Below are positions 24,302-36,408 of a DNA stretch of 64,000 bases, piece after piece. A model generated the notes under the pieces. It was not told the origin of the DNA. It did not search any database and saw only the letters and a list, made by a program, of their open reading frames with translations. Position 1 is the stretch's first letter. Each line of letters starts with the position of its first letter. The stretch covers positions 62,143,938 through 62,207,937 of the forward strand of contig CM076259.1 in the NCBI GenBank assembly GCA_038380795.1, given 5' to 3'. The position numbers and the translations under genes are program-made. The stretch is from Pyrocephalus nanus. Lineage: Eukaryota > Chordata > Aves > Passeriformes > Tyrannidae.

Positions 24302-27300
24302 TCCCAGGGGAACACTGTGAAACTGAGACAGCAAATTAAAATTTATAAAATCAATTGCACAACAGATATTTAACTTATGAAAGTCATTATTCTGGGATAT
24401 CACTGAGATCAGGAAAATAGAGGACATTAAAGAGGTACTGAAATTTAGTTGTAGGGGAAACACCTGTGGGATCTTAACTATGAATAAATAGAAAATCTCC
24501 TCCCCTAAAGTTTCTCTATAATTGGTGGTAGACAAGTAAAACATTTCTTTTGTTTGCTGAACTTAGTTTTGATGTATTTGGAAACTATTTGGTGTCCCTG
24601 ATCATGCACTGGCAACAATCTGAAGTGAAAGGAAGGTGTCTCAGAAGGGTGGAGATGAGGGAGAGATGTTGGTGGCCTCGTCTCTGTGGCAGTGCATTCA
24701 GGAGTGCAGCCATCAGCATGTTTTGAAACCATTGGCAACTGTTAGACTTTGTTAGGCTGTTGAGCTTGGCATAAGGGAAAGACAGAATAATGAGGCATCA
24801 GGGACAGGACCTAACTGCGTGGTAGGTCCTTGTCAGCAAGAATGTCCACAAGTCCCAAGACCTCTTGGTCCATAGATGCCCCTGACATGGATAAATAACT
24901 ATAGCGCCCTAGGCCAAAATCCAAAGAAGGATGTAGATGTCTAATGTGTGATTTAAACTGTCACTAGGTGCCAAAATTTGAGCCAAAAAAGCTCTTATGG
25001 TCCTACAACTCTTCAGCTATGTATACTGAGAAGTCCTGCTGGTTTGGCTGAGCTGTACTACATCTTTCAAGAACTAGAGTTTAGTAGTCTCCATTTTGGG
25101 GGAAGTGTCAAGACCAAAAGACTACAGAGCCTGTCCTTCCTTTTTCCTGGCCTCATGAATTCTTATTTTCCTGTTGGCACAGGGGGCTTACCTTCATCAG
25201 GAGATGGGGAGCTGCTCCACCTGACTCCCAGGGAGACAAGCAATTGATGCAGTCCACAGATGGGTGGCTAGGATACCTTCACGGAATGGGGTGATATGGA
25301 GTCTGAGTGCCCTAAGACAAGGGAACTTACCTCTTCCTTGTTCTTTGAGGAAATCACAAGGTAACTGCTGAGCTGTTATTTATATAAGACTCTCATCATC
25401 ACCCCTGCTAACAAAAGCATCTCAAGCTTCCATGACTATCAGGAAACTTTAGGTGTGCTTTGAATATGTTTACTGGATCCATCTTCCTTGAACTGAGACA
25501 CAAGCCATGAATCTCACAGTCTTTGGCAGAGATGGAGAAAAAGTATTTGGCTCAGCCAGTAACATGGTTCCATTGGGCATGCTTTGTAGCAGAAATGTTG
25601 ACGCCAAACTAAGCTTTCCTGTCCAAACTTAAGCACTTACAGATTCTCAGACATCTAAAGGATTAAGCAAATCCTTTGTGGATCACATATTTGGACATGG
25701 GTGACTAAATTCTGCCTAAAGTACTTAAGAAGTTGGTTTGTGCACATTGTAATTTTCCAGTTCCTTCCAACTAACCCTTTGGTGTTATATTGGTGATAAT
25801 TACCTCTCTCTCTTTGACTGTCTGTCTCAAAGGGACCTTTCTTCTCAGTAGCATAACTTTTTTGTGCAACTGGTAGAAACCATCTTCTCTCTAAAACCAC
25901 CTCACTGATTAAAATAGCCAAATCCAGAGCAATCGTTCATGTTCCAGATTTAGTTGTGAAGTTTGCTGCCTCCCTTTGTGAATAAATGAACAGCTCCTGC
26001 ATTTAATCTGTTTTTTCCCAACCTTTTCAGCTGCTTTGATGCAAAACATTATTTTTTTTCTATCAGCTTTACCTTGTTTCTGTGAGAGTATTCCGTGTAC
26101 AAAAGAATTCAATGTCTGGGAAAGACTCATTCAATGTCACTGACTTTTCTCAAGACCTCAAAGGAAAACCAAATACTTTGTCTAACTCTGTACCTCTGCA
26201 GCCAGAAGACAAATATTCTGAACCTGAGAGAAATTAGACTTCTACCATTGACAGAGAACTGAAGAGCTGTGTAGGTAGAGACAGTTATTACAGTTCTGCT
26301 GCTCAGCCACTGAGCTCCCCAAGGAAAAGCTGTGCATCTGTTTTGCTCTTTTTTATGAGAGACCAACCCCTTTTCTGGCTAGTTGTACCCAGGGGGAGCT
26401 CCTCCAGTAGTTTTGCCAGTCACAGCAAGATTTGGAAGGGTCAAGGCCAGCTCCTCATTAGGAGCAGTCAGGGGGCAAAGACTGCCTTTTTCAAAGAAGT
26501 ATGAGGAGCAGTGAATTATCCAGGGCAAGATTCATCCTGGCTAGCTGCTGATGTCAAGAGTAGAAGTATCCACACCTGTGTTAGTCATCTAGCTCTCCCA
26601 AGAGCCCATGAAGACCTAGTTAAGATGTTCTGTGTTAGAGTAAGACGAAATGTTTCCAAAAGCATCTGTTTCTCCCCTTTGCCCCAATGCCAAATGAGCC
26701 CTGTGGTAACTAGGTCAGACATAGACATCTACATCCAACCAATCCCATCCTCAGCAGACGCTTGCCGAAGCTGAAGTGGGCGGAAGCTTGCCTCTTGGCT
26801 GTCTGGCTGCACCTGTAGAATTGTCTCACTCAGTACAACGTGCTGCTGCTTCAGAGAGGTAGAGCTGCTGTCCCAAACACATTTGCTTTGCTGCCTGCTA
26901 CCTGAGCCAGAAGGGCAGTGGCACATCCGCATCCCTCCCCAGTCACATCTAGTTGAGATGCAGTAACAGAATCTCTGTGCGAGGCACCTCCTGAGGGCTA
27001 TGAGGGGAAGACTTTGCTGAAACATTTGAAGTAAGGGTGACCAGCATCCCTCTTTGTCTCATTTTGTTTTCACCCACATGGCACGTAGCTGCTTATGGAA
27101 TGAGATCCGTCCCCCTAGGAAATACACATACTTGCATGTGTTGGATGCACACATATAGATGTGTGTCTGTATGTGGTTTATTAAGAATTAAAAATTCTTC
27201 TTTTTGCCTCAGACAGTGCTTCCAGTGCTTGCCTTTTCAGCTGGGGGGCCTGTGTTTTTAATCTCACTAATACAAAGAAAACAATGGACTTCTTTCTCTG

Positions 27301-29017
27301 CTAGCTGTAAAGGGTCATAAGTAAAATGAGTTTTGGCAGACTAGTTCCAACTAGACATGCAACCACATGCAAAAATTACTCTAAATTTAGTATGTCATTT
27401 GTCAGGCTTAACCCTTCCCTTCCTCATAGAAAAGAGCATATTTGCTATCTTCTTGTAGTCTGTCTTTGCAAATTTGTCTTGCCTCTATAAAACTCTGAAC
27501 TGCAGTAATTTATAATGGCCTTTTGTTGTGTAAGCCTGTATTTCTCTTCTAAGTTATGATAAATGCAACTTTATCCCTGCTCCTGGGAACAGGACACAGT
27601 ACTTTCATGCAAGAACGAGTACACTTCAAACCGAGGAAAGAGTTTTCTCTCATGTTCAGATGGGGGTGGGTGGTCTTGCTTTTTTGTATGGACCTGAAAA
27701 ACTGTTGCAGTCAGCCCTGTGTATTTCTGCAAGTCCTGGTCACCAGCATGAAAGTACTTTAATGGAATAAGGTTACTGCTGTGAGAAATCACTGTACTTA
27801 AGTCAGTCCAGACTTCTTTGAGAAATATTATATTGCACTTGAGACTTTAAGCACACAGCCATTGGTGTAATACCTGCTACAGCAGGAGGATCAGGAACTG
27901 ATCTTCATCTGCAGCTATCTCCAGCAGGAAAAGAAACACTGAGAACATCCCAGTTCATTTTCCAGCCTGTGAGGTTTCTGACGTTAGTGAGTGTTGTTTT
28001 CTGTGGTTATCAAAGACAAACAAGCAAGGGGTTCAGTGCAAGATGTAGTTCATATCAATCCTTGGTTTGTGCAAAGAAAACAGTATCTATAGAGCAGGGC
28101 CACTAATTATGCTGGGCACAGCAAATGGCTTGGATGTATGGGAGAAAGCGGTAGCTTACCCACTTTAAAATGCATTTATTGAAAAAGCTGGTCTGAACTG
28201 GTCTGTCTGTTTCTCCCTCATAGTCTCTTTTCCCTCCCACAACCAGGACACTACCGTTCCCAGAAATCCCAGAGGACATTCCTAATTAAAAGCAATGATT
28301 ATGAGTCATTCCTGTATATTAAGTGAAATACTCTTGCATACCTCCCAAGGGATAAAGTGATTAAACCCACTAGAGAAGGGCCCAGGAACTCCTGCTGTCA
28401 CTGCAAACCTTGAATTTAAAAATCAAGAAGATAGGCTAGTGGTACAGTATTTTCTTTCGAAACAGATCTCTCCCTTAACTATCAGAGCCCACATACAAGG
28501 AGACAGAAAATAGATTGCATTTCTGACAGCTTAAGATTCAGATTTTGTCAACTGAGACTGTTTGTTCATCTGAACAAACTGTATGCTACGCTGTCCTGTT
28601 GCCTGGGATCTAATGGAATATAAATGTTAGCCTCGGACAGTGGTTGTTGAGCCAGTGCCAGCCTCACTAATGAGCATGTGGTTTCAATAATAATATGGCT
28701 ACTTGTAAGATGCCTGGCCACAAGCCAAGCACTTAATATGGAGGGGGGCAACCGATGTAAAAAAGTACCATCTCTGACATGATTGCATTTCCAAAAATTC
28801 TCTGGCAAAAAAGTTAAGACTCAGCAAACCAGGATAATGAAGAATCTCCCCATATCAGGAAAGGATAAAGCTCTGACAAATGAATAGGAGCCCTATGAGC
28901 TTTGTGCACATATGGTAAAAAATAAGAAATATAAGAACTGGGGTGATTAAAAAACTGATAATTCTTTTTTTATGGAAAAAAATTCAGACTGGTAATGGAA
29001 GGTGCTGGATGGTTAGA
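24302..29017. other. Non-coding DNA, nothing recognised
   Basis: No coding exon or RNA gene was recognised. A slightly CpG-enriched, G+C-richer patch at about 26740-27010 holds a 98-codon minus-strand open frame without family resemblance. Its length is within chance expectation. Confidence 0.42.
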
Positions 29018-29296
29018 TTTCCCTTTCCTTTTCCCCTTCCCCCTTCCCCTTTCCCTCTTCCCCTTCCCCCTTCCCCTCTTCCCCTTCCCATTTCCCCTTC
29101 TCCCTTCCTCTTCCCCTTTCCCCTTTCCCTTTCCCCCTTCCCCTTTCCCTCTTCCCCTTCCCCTCTTCCCCTTTCCTTCTTCCCCTTCCCCTTCCCCCCC
29201 TTCTCCCTTCCCCTTTCCCCCCTTCTCCCTTCCCCTTTCCCTCCTTTCCCCTTTCCCCTTCCCCTCCCTTCCCCTTTCCCCTCCCTTCCCTTCCCC

Positions 29297-29416
29297 TCCC
29301 TTCCCCTTTCCCCTTTCCCCTCCCTTCCCCTTTCCCCTTTCCCCTCCCTTCCCCTTTCCCCTTTCCCCTCCCTTCCCCTTTCCCCTTTCCCCTCCCTTCC
29401 CCTTCCCCTTTCCCCT
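29297..29416. repeat. 24-bp minisatellite array within the polypyrimidine tract
   Basis: The unit TCCCTTCCCCTTTCCCC plus TTTCCCC (24 bp) starts at 29297, 29321, 29345 and 29369 in perfect register. A fifth, altered copy starts at 29393. This is a higher-order repeat grown from shorter CCCTT/CCCCTTT words. Confidence 0.92.
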
Positions 29417-29437
29417 TCCCTTCCCCTTTCCCCTTCC

Positions 29438-29527
29438 TTTCCCCTTTCCCCTTCCTTTCCCCTTTCCCCTTCCTTTCCCCTTTCCCCTTCCTTTCCCCTT
29501 TCCCCTTCCTTTCCCCTTTCCCCTTCC
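29438..29527. repeat. 18-bp minisatellite array within the polypyrimidine tract
   Basis: Five perfect copies of TTTCCCCTTTCCCCTTCC begin at 29438, 29456, 29474, 29492 and 29510. The last copy overlaps the start of the CCCTT microsatellite. Confidence 0.92.
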
Positions 29528-29635
29528 CTTCCCTTCCCTTCCCTTCCCTTCCCTTCCCTTCCCTTCCCTTCCCTTCCCTTCCCTTCCCTTCCCTTCCCTT
29601 CCCTTCCCTTCCCTTCCCTTCCCTTCCCTTCCCTT
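29521..29635. repeat. (CCCTT)23 pentanucleotide microsatellite
   Basis: There are 23 perfect head-to-tail CCCTT units, followed by CCC and then the first A of the flank at 29639. The lack of interruptions suggests recent expansion, so this end is likely to be length-polymorphic. Confidence 0.98.
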
Positions 29636-29639
29636 CCCA

Positions 29640-32600
29640 TTTTGTCCAAAGCTTTTTACATTCTAGACTTGGACTTAAAAGTCCAAGTGCATCAAGATGG
29701 TGAAATGAATTACAGTTTAATAATATTCCCACCACACAGACAAAATGGATACAATTACATAATGGTAGCATTAAATGTTATTATGAAGGGGATCCAGAGT
29801 CTTGAGGCCAGACTTTCAGAAAATCATGATAAGCTGCTTAAAACAGCTGAAATAGCACATTTATAGGTTTTCAAGCCATAGGTTTGCTGAGGGGAGGGAG
29901 CACATGGAAGGAGTCATTACGTTTGCTCAGAGGCTTTGGTGTGCTAATCTGTTATCGAGGATTTAGTGTGTAGAAAAGCAGTGCCAGAAAGTTTCCAATT
30001 GGATTATTACGTCTTAGATTGTATGGTCTGAGGATGCTTTCTGGAGTGGCTGCTGTTATAGCAGAGTGCGTGTGAGAGGGGTTTGGGTGGAAATGCTGGC
30101 CCTTGGGCTCTAGCCACAGCAGCAGAGGATGGCCAAGACGGCCAAAAGCTGGGCAGTCCCAACAGGGAGGAGGCAGAGGCTGCCCTGCCCCATGCAAGGT
30201 TGCCCCAGCACTCCTTGCCCAGTCACCCATGGGCTTTCAGGTGGCATGAAGGTGCTGAACTGCTTTCACACAACCAGGCCCCTCTCTTCTGGACTGCTAA
30301 GAAGGCCTCTGAGTGGATGGGACACCACTGAAACATGGAGCACACTGTGCTCTCAGAACAAGGCAGACACAGGCAAGGCACTGTTATCTCCTACAAAACC
30401 CATAATATTTTATGATCATTTAACAATGCTTCTTTTTTTTTTTCCTACCTGGAGAAAAGGTAGATATGATTAAAAAAAAGGTATGAAAGAAGAAAATTAA
30501 TCCCATAACTTTTTTATTAATATCTTCCTTTTTTTTTTTTTTAATTTGAAAAATTGGAGAGAAGTTAAAAAGAAGAAGAAAGCAGAAAAAAGAGTCAGAA
30601 CACAAAAGAGTTCAATATTAAAATAAAAGGATGAACTTTCCCAATTGCCATCACACAAACAAATTGCCATTTTCAGGTAGAGGAATTTTTAGTTCACTTC
30701 TCAAGTGGTAAGACATAAATGTTCCCCCTGAATTTTATGGCTGATGATATTAACAAGATTTCAGAAAAAATTCTAATTCTATTAAAAATATATTTCTATG
30801 ACTGTTTTGAATCTTCAATCATTTCAGACAATTCTGGTGTAGAGTGTTTCAAACACATTTAGCACATTTGGATGTGCTAACTCAAACTGAGTTGTTGTAT
30901 ATTACTTACCAGGAAACATTTGTGAAAGCTCCTTGGACCGGAGCAGTGTTGTGTGCCAGTGCTGGGAAACATTTTGTGCCCTGTGAGTGGCCAATATCTT
31001 TGTCAGGGTGCTTGCTGAGTCATGGTCTTATGATAAATTGTCTGTGACCAGGGAAGAGAATATATCCACTGCTGGCAGGCAAGAGAGCATTTCACTTCCA
31101 CGCTACTTCTAGAAAAATGTCCACAGGCACCTCAGGTCATAATTGATCAAATATGCTATCCTCCAACAGCGGTTTGGGGGCTCATCTAAGAAGAACTATG
31201 AGGTTTCTGAGTCCTGAACAGTCCTATGCAATATGATACCTGGCATGATACACTGGCCACTGAGAAACCATTTGTGTGAGGCTCCCTCATTCCTTGATGG
31301 GGGAGGAATATGACAGAGGGACCTCTACTTGGTACTTCTCTCAACCTAAGGGAGAGGGGTGAATTGCCTTTTGAAGGTGCTGCTTCTCATATGTTTTTAT
31401 CAAGGAGGGGTCTAAACATCTAGCTGGCATGCCAATAGTTTGCTAAACTTAAATGAGATGTACCTCAGCTATACTGTTGGCAAGGTTGCATCCTTTATGT
31501 CCTGCCAATCTGAAAGTGCTCTGTGATTGTCACACAGCTTTACTTTCAGTGAATTGATATTGCAGATTCTTATTTTGGCTGCAGTGTATTAACTATGTAA
31601 ACAATTGAATGAACTGGGCACCACAAAAGCTTGCTGGCTGGTTGCTGCATGCCCCCCAGGCAATAAAAACATATGCAAAGAACAAAGAGCTTCACAAATC
31701 GACTGCAGATATGACCACACACGTTAAGATGTAACACATCATTGAGGAGGGAGAAAAAGCTTTTGTAGCAACCAGCACTGGATGGAACTGGCTTAATCCC
31801 ATTAAAGAGCATCAAACTGCATTGAAAAAGGGCCAGCTTTTGTGCTCTCACTTACACTGAGCTTGGGGGAAAGGAACCTTGGGGGAAAGAGCAGGACCTG
31901 GCACGGCGCGGTCCCCATCCTTGCCTGCAGAGAGGGCAGCATGTGTGGTTAAGTGGCAAGTCTGTCATGACAGCGAGTGTGACACTGGTTTCTCTGAGCA
32001 CCCTGCTGCCTGAGAGACAGGAGGACAGAGGAAGCTTATAAATCTACTCACGCCAGGATGTTGTGGCATGTGAACATGCAGATTTCAGAGGAAAGACAAT
32101 GAAAGACAAACAGATAGTGAGATTCTCAGGAAACCAACTGCTACAAGGTTGGATCTTCAGAGTGTGCAGGCTCTCCCAGGCATCCCACGTTTCAGCATAT
32201 TGAGAAGATCCAGTTGCTCTTTGCTTGGATGCCTGGATGAGAAATTGGGGAAGACCAAAAGCAAGGTGATCATTTGCACAGTCTGTGAAGGAGGTGCTGC
32301 CCCTATTTCCAGACATGACAGGTGTCCAGAGCTTCCCAGGAGGTATTTTATTGCCATCTCTGTTCCTGTAAGCGATTGTGCTAAAAAATAAAAAGGAGAC
32401 TGAACTACCAAGAATAGTTCCTGTTGTGCCATTTTATACTCTTTGGGTTTGTCTCATACAAACTTGTATCCTTTGACTACAAATGCCCTGACTGTCGTGA
32501 CACCACTGGCTTACCCCAGCTCCCCTCCAGCAGAGAGCTGATCTCTCATTTGTAGCCTGCCTGCATGCTCAGTTGCCAGCCAGAAGGGCTGTGCTGGCTG

Positions 32601-35600
32601 CCTGGGCGGTCTCTGCCAAGGATAACAGCTGAGTTTGGCACTCCCTTCCCTCACTGGGGTTGCAAATTCAGGTCAGTCTTCTATTCCCTCACTTCATCTT
32701 AGTTGAAACTGGAATCAAAATTTATTAGGGTGTGTGTACTGAGAGGAAGGGGAGGCTGAAACACAGGCAGGAAAGCTGGCAGCAAAATTGCAGGATTCTC
32801 ATTTCCTAAGCTAAAATTAACCAAAACTTTCACCAGCTTTGGTTTGAAGTGAGCCTTGGTTTGGGGAACAAACCCTGGTGACAGGCTTTGGGAAATGGTC
32901 CTGGGACTGATATGGGATGAGAGGAGAGAGTTTTCCTTCAACCAGGGAAACTTCTCACTGCTTCATTCATGGGCTATTGCATTGTGACCAACTACAGGGG
33001 CACCACCACACGAGAAGAGTCTGCCTCTGTTGTGCTTGTCCTGCAGGATTCACTGCCTGGGGTCATGTCAAGATGAGTCCCTAAATGAAGAAAGCCAGGA
33101 TCAGTGGGCTACAGGAAGCCCCAGCACTCTCCACCCTACCTAGACTGGATGCCCTAGAGAGCCAATGTGCCTGGTGACACGCTCAGCCTTGCCCAAGTGC
33201 CTGTCATGTGTCAGTCATTCCTAGTCTTACTGTCTCAGACCATGGTGTCTTTGTGAGATCATTTGCTTATGTAAAAGGTTTAAGAAGTTTTTAACTGCTT
33301 AGTTGGAAAAAAAAAAAAAAAAAGATAATTCTTGAATTGTTGTTTCTTTCCACTTTGGCCTGCTCCTGTTTACAAAAAGTTTAAAATAAAGGTGGAGAAT
33401 GCATCTCTGATTTTACAGAGATGGTTCTATTTGGTGGCATTTGCCACATATAGTTGCTCATATTTAATTTTGCATGAGCTCTTTGTGGTTCATCTCTAAG
33501 CAGATGTTCACTGTCACCTGAAAACATGAAAAGTGCTCGTAGTTGGCTCAGCCAAGAGAGAAGAGACCAATCAATCTGCAAGTGAATATTTGCAGGGAAT
33601 ATATTTTCAGACTTAGAATTTTAAAACTGGTGTATGTGAATCTGGCTGCGCTTGGGGCTTTTTTTTTGTCTGTCTCTCACTGCTCCCTCCTTTCCTCCTC
33701 CTGCCTGTTTCCTACCTATCCCTCTCCCTATCCTGCTTCAGAAAATTAGCTTTCATTGAGCTTTTATAGTTGCACTTTTAAGTCAGTCAAGATTATTTTC
33801 TGGTGCTTAAATTCCTAGTTAACATGTCATGGTGCCATTCAGTGCTGGAAATGATGTAATTTATTGGGTAGCTGGTCATTTGCACAAATAGCTGGAAAAA
33901 CAAGTTTAACTTGATATAAGTAACAAGACACAACAGTATATACAGTACAACACCTTGCCTCCTGCAACAAATCTCCTGAATTCAGTTATTCTGGTTTCAG
34001 CATGTCTAACTGCCTCCTTACATTCACTACTATGAAATAAGATAATTATAGCATGAATAAATATTACCCAATCAATCTACCATAACAACTGTTAAAACAA
34101 GCCATCTTATAAATTTTGCTAACAAAATATGCCTCAACCCAATATACACAGAAGGTAAGTTTCTCTGACCTTGAATTAAATTTCAAGAGCAAAGAACATT
34201 ACATGCATAACAAACATCCAGTGATGAGATGCAGAGTCAGGGCCCAGCCCCATTGAATCCAACCTCCCCAAAACCTCCCCAAGCTTAGCAGCAGAAGCAT
34301 GGTGTGTTTTGAGACAGCTTATCTTTTCATGTACAGTGTAAATAGGAATAGCCTCCTGAAATCACAGTTCTCCTTCTTCCCCTAAGCCTAGTGGATAGAC
34401 TCAGGCAAATTAACCTTCCTCTTCCCAGGATAACACCAAACTCCATTACTGATGGATGTGATGGCTGCACACAACATCACCAGATTGGTTCAAGCAAACC
34501 ATACAGCCTCTTCAAAAACCAGAGCATCCTTTCCATCTCCCAAATATAAAAGAAAAATAAATCATCCATTGGTAGAGATCAGACTACGTTACCTAATGGT
34601 AAGCTGCTCACATTTCTGTGCAGAATGTACTGCATGGGCTCATAAGGTTAAGTACTACAGAAGATGGCTCAAATAGGGGAAAACATTTAGATCAACTATA
34701 GCAGCAGGTATGTTTTGAAAAGCTACTGGATTTTGGGTTTACATTCTGGCAACCCTCTGTAGATTTGCCTGACTATGATGAGAAGATAGTTTCTGTTGGG
34801 GTGGGGGTTGGGTAGAAAAATAAACCAAAATGTCAGATCATAAAGATTAATGCCTTTTAGAAGAACATAAAGATGTTCTGAATCTGTGTGTGGCAGAGAA
34901 GGGTCTCAAGGGAGAAGCCAATTATGATATACTGTTTGAATGTCATTATGCACTAGTTAATGAAAAAAGATGATGGATTTGAAAACCTTTGTGCTACTAA
35001 AGGGAAGAAGAATAGGGCCAGTGTTGGCAGATTTTGAAAACCCCACTGCAAGAAGCAGCTGGATAATGCAGTGCATGGACAGCTCCAAACAAGCATGTTC
35101 TGAGTTTCCAAGACAAAGGGAGAGGCATGGCCATATAACCCCTGCTAGATTCAAGTATCAGAGAGGGTTGGTTGTTCTGGCCAGACGCCCTGTGGGATGT
35201 AAGGTGGAAAGGATGGCATGCACCAATTGTACAGCTAGTCTGCAAGCTGCAGGGAGTGCATGGTCTGGACTTGTAGTAGAGAAAGAGAGCCTTTCCTAGT
35301 TGATATCACTCAAAAATTTTGCCTTTATCTCTAAGGTTTATCTCTATCCCTTATTTAGAAGGACTGAGGTATGGTGGTAGTCACCCAAGACTCCTCAGGA
35401 CTCAGTGAAGAAAGAACTCAGAAGGTAATCTGGGGCCCAAGGTAGGCTGAAACAATTTTCTAAAAAGCAGAATAAATTTGGTGTTCTTCCTCCTGCCTAG
35501 GAATGTGCCCTGGGTGGCGGCAGCATAGGGCTAGGTTGATACAGCCTGGCTAAAACCCCTGTAATATCCACCCCCCATTTCAAATGTGTTATGTGAAAGA

Positions 35601-36206
35601 GGAGTGGGGTGGGCTAGAGGTGAAATACTGCATTCACGCCTGCAGTAATGGAGAATCAGCACTTACAAGCTCTGGTATACTCCATGCTGCACCTTCTCTG
35701 CCAATCTCTGGACCACATGCATACCTCTTTGCTGGTGTCATGGGTCTGCTGGGAAGTCAGATGCATGTGTTGCCTCTCACAGGGGTTTTGCAATGCGGAC
35801 TAACATCCCTCAGGATTGGGACGACGGAAAACATCGCTGTGGCTCATCTTGTTGTGTCTCTATTGTGGTAAAATAAGTGTCCTTTACACCATTTGTTGTT
35901 GTAGAATGGCTCATTTCATAATGGACCCTTTCACCTGTTGAAAAGAGGCACCTGTCTGAACAGCTCCTTGCTCATGTTAACCCCTGAAATATGTCTAGAA
36001 ATTGAGTGAGAGAGTGCTAGTTGGAATGGGACAAATGCCACACCCAAATATTTCATGCCAAGTGTTCATAGTGGCCTCTTCAAGATCCCTGAAACTTGTC
36101 CAGAGCCTGACTGTCCTGAAAAATTTCACAGGGTCCATCCTAGCAGTCAGGCATTACAGATATCTAACCTCCAGGCATGGGTAGCATTTGATAGGAGTGT
36201 TCTCAT
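29640..36206. other. Non-coding DNA with simple repeats only
   Basis: No gene was recognised. Frames at 30083-30473 and 34970-35299 are open without domain motifs. T-rich runs occur near 30431-30440 and 30529-30542, and a perfect-looking splice-acceptor tract occurs at 33660-33741. No open exon follows the acceptor tract. A 15-bp near-duplicate (CTTGGGGGAAAG twice) lies at about 31862-31888. Confidence 0.42.
33307..33323. repeat. Poly(A) run, 17 nt
   Basis: A17 preceded by TTAGTTGG and followed by GATAATTC. It is a simple repeat with no identifiable retroposon body. Confidence 0.92.
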
Positions 36207-36408
36207 CTTTCCCATCTACACAGCACTGGTAAAGCCACACCTGAAGTACTGTGTCCAGTTCTGGGCTCCTCAGTAGAAGAGAGACAGGAACAGAGCAGAG
36301 AGAGTCCAATGAAGGGCTGTAAAGATGTTTAAGAGACCAGAGCAGTACAGACCAGATGATCTCCGAAAGTCCCTTCCAACTTCAACCCTTCTGTGATACT
36401 GATTCTGA
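36207..36408 (+). mobile_element. CR1 LINE fragment with internal deletion
   Basis: The left part carries the CR1 ORF2 C-terminal signature: 'CTACACAGCACTGGTAAAGC', 'CACACCTGAAGTACTGTGTC', 'CAGTTCTGGGCTCCTCAGTA' and 'AGAGTCCAATGAAGGGCTGT'. Around 36340 the sequence jumps to the 3' UTR end ('GACCAGATGATCTCCGAAAG', 'TCCCTTCCAACTTCAACCC', then TTCTGTGATACTGATTCTG). Several hundred bases of the consensus between these parts are missing, so there was a deletion after or during insertion. It is truncated at the 5' side and cannot be active. Confidence 0.9.

Larger units (their letters stand above)
29018..29638. repeat. Polypyrimidine satellite-like tract (C/T only; G/A on minus)
   Basis: The plus strand is C and T almost without exception for about 620 nt. 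There is a single A at 29090, and from 29091 to 29638 the tract is an uninterrupted 548-nt homopyrimidine run. It is built from CCCTT, CCCCTT and CCCCTTT words. No stop codon can occur on either strand, because the plus strand lacks purines and the minus strand lacks pyrimidines. Every frame is therefore open, which yields artificial Pro/Ser/Leu/Phe and Gly/Lys/Glu/Arg peptides of over 200 residues. None of these is a gene. The minus strand has dense GGG/GGGG runs able to form G-quadruplexes, and mirror symmetry permits triplex (H-DNA). Confidence 0.98.

Noticed and set aside
26729..27025. 98-codon minus-strand frame in a CpG-containing patch
   Set aside because: No domain or family resemblance. 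The length is within chance, and the internal acceptor/donor-like sites are inconsistent with one exon.
29013..29866. Proline/serine-rich and GKGRE-repeat 'proteins' of 220-307 codons
   Set aside because: They lie in a C/T-only tract where no stop codon can occur on either strand. They overlap in several frames at once and have only repeat-driven residues.
33660..33741. Very strong splice-acceptor-like polypyrimidine tract ending CTGCTTCAG
   Set aside because: No frame stays open long after it and no matching donor follows. It may simply be pyrimidine-rich DNA.
34970..35299. 109-codon plus-strand open frame
   Set aside because: No known motif and no splice support. The opposite strand is open over the same interval, as in random sequence.
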